NCBI GenBank assembly: GCA_958296055.1 | Contig: CATQHS010000001.1 | Location: 289,917-353,916, forward strand | Direction: 5' to 3' | Length of the DNA stretch: 64,000 nucleotides | Source of the DNA: an uncultured Acidimicrobiales bacterium | GTDB lineage: Bacteria; Actinomycetota; Acidimicrobiia; Acidimicrobiales; Aldehydirespiratoraceae | In this document: positions 63,889 to 64,000 of the stretch, one piece after another | How the letters are laid out: every line of letters begins with the position of its first letter | Numbering within the stretch: the stretch's first letter is position 1 | Position numbers and translations under genes: made by a program | Notes under the pieces: model-generated | Told to the model about the DNA's origin: nothing | Databases searched by the model: none | The model's input: only the letters and a program-made list of their open reading frames with translations

Positions 63889-64000
63889 AGATCGCGGTGG
63901 TCGGCAAGGGCGGGGCGGGCAAGACCACGGCCAGCGCGGTGCTGGCCCGCACCCTGGCCCGCCGGGGCGAACCGGTGGTGGCCCTGGACTGCGACACCAA
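63885..64000 (+). CDS. CooC-like ATPase 4, N-terminus only (runs off the window)
   Basis: 39 residues are seen: KIAVVGKGGAGKTTASAVLA, then ARRGEPVVALDCDT, i.e. Walker A and the start of the switch. GTG start, coupled to the mini-ORF before it. It is the fourth CooC-like gene within 10 kb. The 3' part is outside the window. Confidence 0.85.
   Translation, partial: MKIAVVGKGGAGKTTASAVLARTLARRGEPVVALDCDT

Overview
The window is high-GC bacterial DNA with actinobacterial character, most like Acidimicrobiia. Pointers are the ftsK, rimO, pgsA and cinA housekeeping genes on one strand, a CDP-alcohol phosphatidyltransferase PgsA, many GTG starts and 4-nt gene overlaps, and a group 1h-type high-affinity [NiFe]-hydrogenase. 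The lineage is inferred from gene content, not proven. No rRNA, tRNA or CRISPR array was recognised, and no gene-free stretch longer than about 300 bases exists apart from the decayed gene at 492-980.

Left end (1-4.5 kb): an accessory, AT-richer segment. It holds the 3' end of a SAVED-domain gene (CBASS-type cyclic-nucleotide sensor), a decayed copy of a 307-residue protein, a VapC-type PIN toxin preceded by the intact 307-residue partner, a double GNAT acetyltransferase and an AT-rich lipoprotein with two tandem repeats of a novel domain. Then come cinA (fused to a Nudix domain) and pgsA.

Middle (7.3-33 kb): a catabolic island lying between pgsA-cinA and rimO-ftsK, genes that are usually close together in Actinobacteria. 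It has a GntR/FCD regulator, two Rieske oxygenases, FAH, SDRs, three luciferase-like flavin oxidoreductases, three RidA proteins, two pentein (amidinotransferase/DDAH-like) proteins, an M24-like pseudoenzyme, a class III CoA-transferase, MaoC, MmgE/PrpD, an amidohydrolase, alpha/beta hydrolases and an Fe/polyamine-type ABC importer. Four of its divergent intergenic regions carry related copies of a GTCTGA-GTTTACTAT-like motif. From 33 to 44 kb housekeeping and metabolic genes follow: an HDO/PqqC-like enzyme, acyl-CoA dehydrogenase, rimO, VOC, a lipoprotein hydrolase, a CaCA antiporter and ftsK.

Right part (43.8-64 kb): a hydrogenase locus. On the minus strand hhyS-hhyL is followed by an M52-like protein, a NifU-type scaffold, a hypothetical, an HycI-type protease, a TPR protein, a hypothetical and a degenerate BirA-like protein. 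Divergently run three small membrane proteins, a winged-helix protein with a His/Cys tail, a PadR regulator, a CooC-like ATPase, hypC, a SIS-domain protein, hypD and hypE; then a DUF3800-like gene, hypF and three more CooC-like ATPases. hypA and hypB are absent from the window.

Two unexplained signals stand out. (1) Gaps between genes, mostly in the hydrogenase locus, are bridged by mini-ORFs of about 6-41 codons. Most begin on the upstream stop and end on the downstream start through 4-nt NTGA or TGATG overlaps, and several are clear duplications of the downstream gene's 5' end. (2) A 49-bp double-dyad element occurs three times, always at hydrogenase-locus intergenes.
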